Positions 58,121 through 64,000 of a stretch of 64,000 nt of DNA are shown here, piece after piece. The notes below the pieces were generated by a model. That model worked only from the letters and a program-made list of their open reading frames with translations, was not told the origin of the DNA and did no database searches. Numbering within the stretch: the stretch's first letter is position 1; each line of letters opens with the position of its first letter. Source of the DNA: Isoetes taiwanensis. Taxonomy: Eukaryota; Streptophyta; Lycopodiopsida; Isoetales; Isoetaceae. Made by a program: the position numbers and the translations under genes. Location: positions 42,798 to 106,797 of the forward strand of contig JAJEKV010000493.1 in the NCBI GenBank assembly GCA_021234155.1, given 5' to 3'.

Positions 58121-59553
58121 TTAAACAATTTCAACTTCTTCATTTTCACTACTAGATGTACTTTCTGCGCTGTCACTGCTGGATTCATCTTCGCTTCCAC
58201 TGCTGCTTGATGATCCATCTATATCCAGCTACAAAAAGAAAAAACAAAGGGTTATATGTCTACAATTTAAAAGTCACAAGCATGTACTATATCTAGCTAG
58301 AACACTTACATGCACAGTGTCTTCATTCTCCTCATCTGCTACTTGCGCAATGGCTTTTCCTTTGACATCTATTGGCGGGACAATGCCCTTGCCTACGTAA
58401 TCTTGTGCCATGTGCTACAACATATATAATTGAATAAAAGAGTTAATGCCAAGTAATGCCTTACATGTCTATTTTCAAATTATGATTCTTAAAATTGAAA
58501 TTGTACCTTTGTTTCTGGAAATACACGTCCTTCATCACTTTCGCGTTTGATCCATTTCTTCCATCCTCCAATTTCCTTAATCTCAGAAGTGACCTTCTCA
58601 CTAGGATAGCCCCTAAAGTGGGCATACTAAATATTGAAAATATGGGGTAGTTATAAGTATCATATACTAACTTGATTTCAAACAAATAAAAAGTAATACT
58701 CACATAATTAGAGATGATCGATCTGTCCCCACCTGAACCAGTACATGGTTTTTTCTTCCTTTGAGATGCTGCTAATTTCTTCGCGTGGTGCTCCACCTTT
58801 GCCAATTCTAGAAACTTATTCCGGTTTTTTTTTTAACGGATGAAGGCTTGGATGTCAAACCTTTTTCGTGCCTTAGTCTTAGGTAATCCCTACCAATATA
58901 TGAAGAAAATTAAAACTCTAGATAAAGCAAATAAAAAAGATTTGGATAGAGTTTAGATCTAACTTTTGTGATGATTCCATCGGCGTCCAAGTTGTTTCAA
59001 CACGTCCTTCTCATTAAAACCGCACCGAATTGATCCTTCAAGTGATTGATCACTTCTTGCTTATGGCATAACTTAACTTGTCGCCCGGTTTAGATGTATC
59101 TCGTGGCAGTGATCCATCATTGAACTAGTGGCAACATCCATAAACTCTTTTCCATGCGCATCGGGATGAATCTTTCCACCGTAGAAACACACACCTATAA
59201 TATATATTTTGGATAACACTTTATACTCATCAACAATCATCAACAAGATAAAAACAACACTCAAAATAAATATGCACAAAGTTATACCTCGGTTGTAAGC
59301 CCAACTTCCTAAAGCTCATACCACGAGAATTTCCCGATGCCGTCGATTCATTGCCTTCTCCCGATGTCTTGGAAGTGCGACTACCAATGGAAGACCTTCT
59401 CTTGGATTTCTTCGATGACGATGCGCCACCATTTAATAGTTCATGTGCCACTGCGTCCTTTTGTTCCTCTGTTAACATTGACAAGATCTTTGATAGCATC
59501 TTAGTTGAGACACCTTTCTCCTTTCCCTTTTCATTTTCCTTGTCGTTAGCCAT
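58121..59553 (-). CDS. CACTA-associated TNP-like protein, several exons
   Basis: Starts at 59553 (MANDKENEKGKEKGVSTKM) and ends at the stop 58121-58123. Exons as read: 59553-59288; one from 59194 with FYGGKIHPDAHGKEFMDVA; then, in other frames, HKQEVINHLKDQFGAVLM; a segment AKVEHHAKKLAASQRKKKPC to GSGGDRS (~58803-58704); YPSEKVTSEIKEIGGWKKW (~58625-58505); MAQDYVGKGIVPPIDVKG (~58418-58312); and the tail SSSSSGSEDESSSDSAEST then ENEEVEIV. The motif set (AHGKEF, DQFG, Lys-rich then GSGG) is that of plant Ptta/En/Spm transposases, which bind the element's ends. The Ser/Glu-rich tail is unusual. Some exon joints are out of frame as read, so small indels or errors are likely. Confidence 0.6.
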
Positions 59554-59639
59554 GTTGAACTGCAAATACAATAACAACAAGAATAATATTAAAACTCAAC
59601 AATATTAAACAAGAACTGATATTAAAACATTAAAACAAG

Positions 59640-62600
59640 AACTTATGTTATCCCTGTTACTGCCATAGTAAAACCCTGGAAATAGAGACTTTTTGAAACG
59701 GACAGTTCCTCATCTCAAGGAAAATCCAGAGTTGGCATTGGTGCAAGCACGCTGGGCTTTTGTCAATCAGAGTGGCTTAATCCTCTCTATTTCTTAGCTC
59801 TGATCTACCATTCTCAATACTCTGAATCTAGCAATTACTGCTTCAGATGCAAGAAAATAGTAAGAAATCTAGCATGCAGAAATGCAAAATAATGCAAAAA
59901 TTCTAGAGGATCTAACAAAAAGAGAGATCACTTTCTTCCCCCCGAAAAGAGCACTGAAGTCAGTTTTTATGTAACTTCAACCTTGTTATCACTACTTACT
60001 CTTTTTAGAGATCTGGTTATGGGGAAGAAGAAAACAAAGCAGGCTCCAAGGCAATCTCTTGAAACTGTTGCCAGAAGAAGAGTGAGGCAAATACAAAAGT
60101 CTTCGGAAAGGTAGGCATGGAATGGACCACATGTTAACGCAAGCTCACTTGCTTATAACACCATCTATATTAGATCTACTTAAGCACCTTATAAAGCAAC
60201 CTCTTAACTACGTTGGAAATTTATCTCATAAAGGAAACCGTAGCCCCTGTTGAGAAGTGATTCTATCAGAGTCCCATGCTCTGTAGAATCTGTAGTGTAA
60301 TGAAAGTCTCTATTAGCAAAACAAGCCACCTGAATTAAGAGACAGTATCTTGTCAGTATTGTTTTTGTTTCGACCGTATTCAATGTGTTTCGCCCGGTTG
60401 AACAATTAGCCTACACCGCTTATTGTGGTGGAAAAAAGATGAGGAGTTGCAACCATTACGGCATTCATGGCTATGGGGCTTATCGATAAAGGGGGCTCTG
60501 GGGAGCTTACTATAGCAAGGTGTTAGTTGTAGGCTCTTCAACCACCAATCTTGGCGATAAGGTTCAACTAAGGGAACCTTTTATCTTCTTTGAGGATCGT
60601 TAGCGATACAAGGTATGGCGATTAAGATTTAGGTATACAAACTTGGGAACATGTCACAACTGATATAGAGGTTGTTTTGCTATTGCAAGAAGTGACCACA
60701 ATTACAAAAGGTTTTATTCTTGGCTTCTATTTGGCATGTTAACATTCTTGTGGCTTGCAAGAGGATAAAAGTACAGTTAGACCAGATGAATCAGTTTGAA
60801 ATTGGGATGGATTTATCTACATATAATCACTAATACATAATGCTAGAGGGGAGCTTTTGTGTAGAAGCTGTAAAGATGGTCCTGCAGCAGGTGCACGCAT
60901 TAATTTGGGGTCCAAGAACCCTGGCACGAAGCCCAGGTAGGATTTTAAGATACACAGCAGTATAAACAGCTCCAAATCAGCCAGGTCGAATAAGAAAGAC
61001 CCAATTAATACCTTTAATCTGGGTAGGAATAAGTCCAATCCAACTTTTTCATATCTGAAACTCCAGAAGAACCTAGTTAAGGAATCTAGTTCAAATTTAG
61101 CTCCAATTTAATCCAGAATAAGAAATCTGATACAAAAAATCGATTTTGTTCAATGTGGCTGGATTTGGGCTGCCTGTTGTTGCCACATTTGGACTGCCCG
61201 TTGATTTTTCCACTTCTTAAACACTAAAGATTGAATCTTAATAACAATGACATCTCAGGTTGATGCCATCATAAATACAATGCTGGGTACAATACCCTGC
61301 ACTGGTTTTGTGGCTGTGTTGAAATATCTGGGACTTAAGTTTGTACAATATGAATGTGAATGTTTGGAGATATGGCTGCAGCAACAGGCCTAGGCACATG
61401 CCAGTGAATTGAATACACAAGGAGGCAAGACTCTCAATCCTTGGAAATGTTGGTTGCATTACATATTGCGCATTTCACCTTATGAATATGTAAGTAAAGC
61501 ATGAGTTCCGGATGCTTCTATTAATCTTGGAGGATCTTTATTTGCATAGTGGTAGTGTAAAGGTTTGCACTTGACATTATAAATAGGAGTCTTATAGCGT
61601 ACTTGATATTGTTCCATTTTTCGCGATTTGTGTTGTGCGAGTTGCATGTCAAGACCAGTATGGTGATAGCAGCAACAAGTGATGGTCTTTGTTATAAAGT
61701 CAAATAACCGGTTTGCCATCATAGGTTGCTCTTGTCTGCTGATTAACATAGAATAGGGAAGGAACTCCAATGTATTGGCGATTGATGGGATTACAGAGAC
61801 ATGAAGGTTTGGATTAATGTACCTCTAGAAACTCTTGTAACGTGGGTTGTAGGAATGGGAGCAGAGAAATGACACGCCGGACAGAGGTGTAAATGCCATG
61901 TTCCATTCCATTTTGTTCCTTGACTCACAAGTTCCATACCGCGGGTTCTTGAATGGTTCACTAGTTCATTTGCAGAGGATGCTCATATTGAAGGTTTTAC
62001 TATCGGCCAATCCGGAGTTAGCGGATTTAGAGCGAGAGACAAAACTAATACATGGACATGCAAATTCAGTTATGCATGTCTTGTAGGTATTGCTTGAACA
62101 ATGCACTCAATCCACAAATAGTGAAGGAAGTAAAGAACCTGGGCCATGGTCCTGATTGGCCTTAAAGCCATTGGCTGCATGTTCATTTGCAAGCAGATCA
62201 TGTAGCAATATGAGAACCAATCTCTTCCATGTAGCAATATGAGAACCAAGATCAAGATAATACCAAAGAGCGTATTCCACATGTTGATTCAAAATGACTT
62301 CCTATTGGCACCACGTTTGTTGAATACTGCTATTCAAAGGGCATTGTATGACAGATCTTGCTTAAGCAAACGCTTTATGTTGTCTTAAACTATAGGGCAT
62401 GTTCTGGGATGGATAAATGTCAGGCCAGTTACAAGGTTACAGACTTCGTCACTAAAACAGGTCCAATTTGGGTAATTTACTGTGACCATGAATGATTCGG
62501 TAAATCCAACAATGAACTGGGGTTTTCCTTTACTGGCCTCTGAAGCAAGCAAGATTGTCCAGATGAAGCAAGCAATCAGATTTATAAAGAAGTGCCAAGT

Positions 62601-63600
62601 AGCAAAAAGAAGCTCGATGGCAGGATGGAGTTAGGAAACTTTATTTCTGAAAAACAAGAGGCGAAGTGCCAAACAAAAAAATGCAAAACCAGACTCCCAG
62701 AAATGAACTTACCTGATCCGTGTTGTGCTCTGGTTTCTGTGAATGGCTCCCCTGTGTTGTGATCTCCTTGAAATGGCTCCCGTGTGTTTGATCTCCTTGA
62801 ACAAGAGAAAAATATAATGCCGGTTAGTTGTTGGTTTTAGCAAAAACTTGCCAAAAAAAGACTGCAATCGATGCTTGACACCTACTCCACCGTTCTTCTC
62901 TTCCAGCAGCAATTCTTCTATCCGGTTCTTCTCATTTGGTCATTTGGCAGCGCATCAATGAGGAGGAGGAGGCCTTCGGATCTCAAGGTGGGACGATTCT
63001 TTGTTTTCTTGATTTTTAGAGTGGTTGACATTGATTAGGCGGGAACGGGAATGTAAAAAATTCATCTGCAATTTGACAATGTACTGACGAAAATTTCGTC
63101 ACATTGTTTTGTCACTATTAGAACCATTAGATTTTTGGACTTAATTAGATTTTGGACATTAGATTTTAGACTTACCTATTAGATTATCCCTAAGCATGTT
63201 TGAGTATGTTTAAGATCGTATTAATGAGAAACACATGGCCCAAAAGGACCTAGCCTATCTAATATTCTAAGCTTGAAAATAAATTCATTTTCTAATAGAA
63301 ACCCACATGGCTAATAGAAACCATTAGAGTATGGCTAACGTCATACTCATTAGGCGTAAAAACAATGCTTAGCCTAATCACGTTAGCTTCTAGTTATATG
63401 TTTGGGTAGTAAATGACTCGAGAAATGGCCCTACTCATTAGGCATAAAAATGAAGCTTAGATATGAGTTTTTCATGATTAATAAACGATCCCATAGGCTG
63501 TGTCTTTCGTAGGCAAATGTATTTCTTGTGAAATAGGCAAATGTCTCTCGAGTTCTTACCCTTTCCATCTAATGTAAAGCTAATATTTTTTACGTTTATG
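59640..63600. other. Long region without a recognised gene
   Basis: About 4 kb within or beside the CACTA element. One weak exon-like reading exists (60019-60110, MGKKKTKQAPRQSLETVARR, followed by a gtaggc donor). The other open frames (60817-62292, 62709-62912) have no domain. It may be degraded sequence captured by the element. Confidence 0.35.
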
Positions 63601-63603
63601 AAG

Positions 63604-64000
63604 ATGGCCTCTTCATCAAGTAGAAACACAAATGTTACATCATCAAGTGAGTCAAGTGAATCGAGTTCATCAAGTGGAAACGCAAGTGCTGCATCATCAA
63701 GTGAGTCAACTGAATCGAGTGCAGGGCCTTCAAGAAAGAAAAGAATACAACTTACTCGTCGAAAACAACGGTTAGCTTGGTTTTGTTATATTTTTTCCAT
63801 AAAACAACATCTTAATAAATATACATGTATTAATTAAACGCAGTATGGACTCTTCCTCTTCACACTCGAGTAGGGGTGCACGATCAGAGAATATAAGACT
63901 CGACCCCATCCAAAGATTATATCAGACCAAATGGCCTTGTTGGTGTCTCGCGTGTCGGGGTTGAAAAAATTAGATATGGTGTTAGAGAAGATCACAAAAT
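63604..64000 (+). CDS. Ser-rich protein start, gene runs off the window
   Basis: Exon 1 (63604-63770) reads MASSSSRNTNVTSSSESSES and a second serine run, then SRKKRIQLTRRKQR, and ends before gt. A plausible acceptor (cag, 63841-63843) starts an exon with MDSSSSHSSRGARSENIRLD and RLYQTKWPCWCLACRG. The Ser runs come from repeated tcaagt units. N-terminal Ser-rich proteins of this kind precede CACTA transposase genes in plants, but no conserved domain is visible before the window ends. Confidence 0.35.

Larger units (their letters stand above)
57186..63600. mobile_element. CACTA (En/Spm-type) element, left end seen
   Basis: Begins CACTACAAGAGAATAGG, the typical terminal inverted repeat of plant CACTA transposons, followed by ~750 bases of subterminal repeats and a minus-strand TNP-like gene at 58.1-59.6 kb. 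Toward 63060-63110 similar subterminal words (gtcacattgttttgtcac) appear, but no inverse CACTACAAG end is found, so the right limit is uncertain and may lie outside the window. Confidence 0.65.

Noticed and set aside
1-64000. CRISPR arrays, bacterial operons, riboswitches, rRNA or tRNA genes
   Set aside because: No regularly spaced short direct repeats with unique spacers, no cloverleaf-like sequence with the TTCGA box in context, and no rRNA motifs were recognised. The genes have plant introns.

Overview
This window reads as a piece of a large, repeat-rich nuclear genome of a land plant. The main evidence is a PLS-class pentatricopeptide repeat (PPR) gene, a cyclin-dependent kinase of the plant CDKG (PITSLRE/CDK11-like) class with GT-AG introns, an NPH3/BTB-type fragment, and plant-style LINE, Copia, Gypsy, Helitron and CACTA elements. 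The style of the PPR gene and the transposon load suggest a fern or another seedless plant, but that is inference; no organelle or bacterial signal is seen.

Layout. 0-4 kb: broken gene fragments (a plant transposase exon, an NPH3-like fragment, an unrecognised ORF). 4.2-12.9 kb: a decayed L1-type LINE on the minus strand (3' poly-A tail, ORF2 with endonuclease, reverse transcriptase and zinc-binding domain, and ORF1), interrupted by a 1.6 kb insertion. 12.9-17.4 kb: a 4.5 kb non-coding element with ~130 bp terminal inverted repeats, an apparent 5 bp target duplication (AGATG), and a 1.5 kb hairpin-like inverted repeat at its core. 18.1-21.2 kb: a transposase-derived gene of the GHTHED (DUF7869-like) type, split by a 1.95 kb insertion flanked by a near-identical 11-12 bp duplication. 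22-25 kb: two direct ~480 bp repeats around unrecognised coding-like fragments, then a LINE reverse transcriptase fragment. 26-28 kb: a second copy of a dispersed repeat next to a trihelix-like fragment, then a compact GC-rich hairpin. 28.9-31.7 kb: the PPR gene. 32.1-35.9 kb: a 5'-truncated Copia element with one recognisable LTR. 36.9-39.7 kb: a Helitron Rep/helicase remnant. 41.0-43.8 kb: the CDKG gene. 45.2-48.7 kb: Gypsy integrase, LTR-like sequence and a 0.4 kb duplicated block. 49.8-51.6 kb: satellite-like repeats and a GC-rich unrecognised coding-like stretch. 57.2-59.6 kb: the left end of a CACTA element with subterminal repeats and a TNP-like gene. 63.6 kb to the end: the first exons of another Ser-rich gene.

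Only two host genes look nearly complete, the PPR gene (probably an organelle RNA-processing factor) and CDKG (probably a nuclear splicing/transcription kinase). Both carry single-base lesions in otherwise conserved sequence, and the CDKG gene also lacks an AG at one expected acceptor. Either both are recent pseudogenes or the assembly has residual single-base deletion errors. The rest of the window is mainly layered transposable elements, and several insertion boundaries can be read directly.
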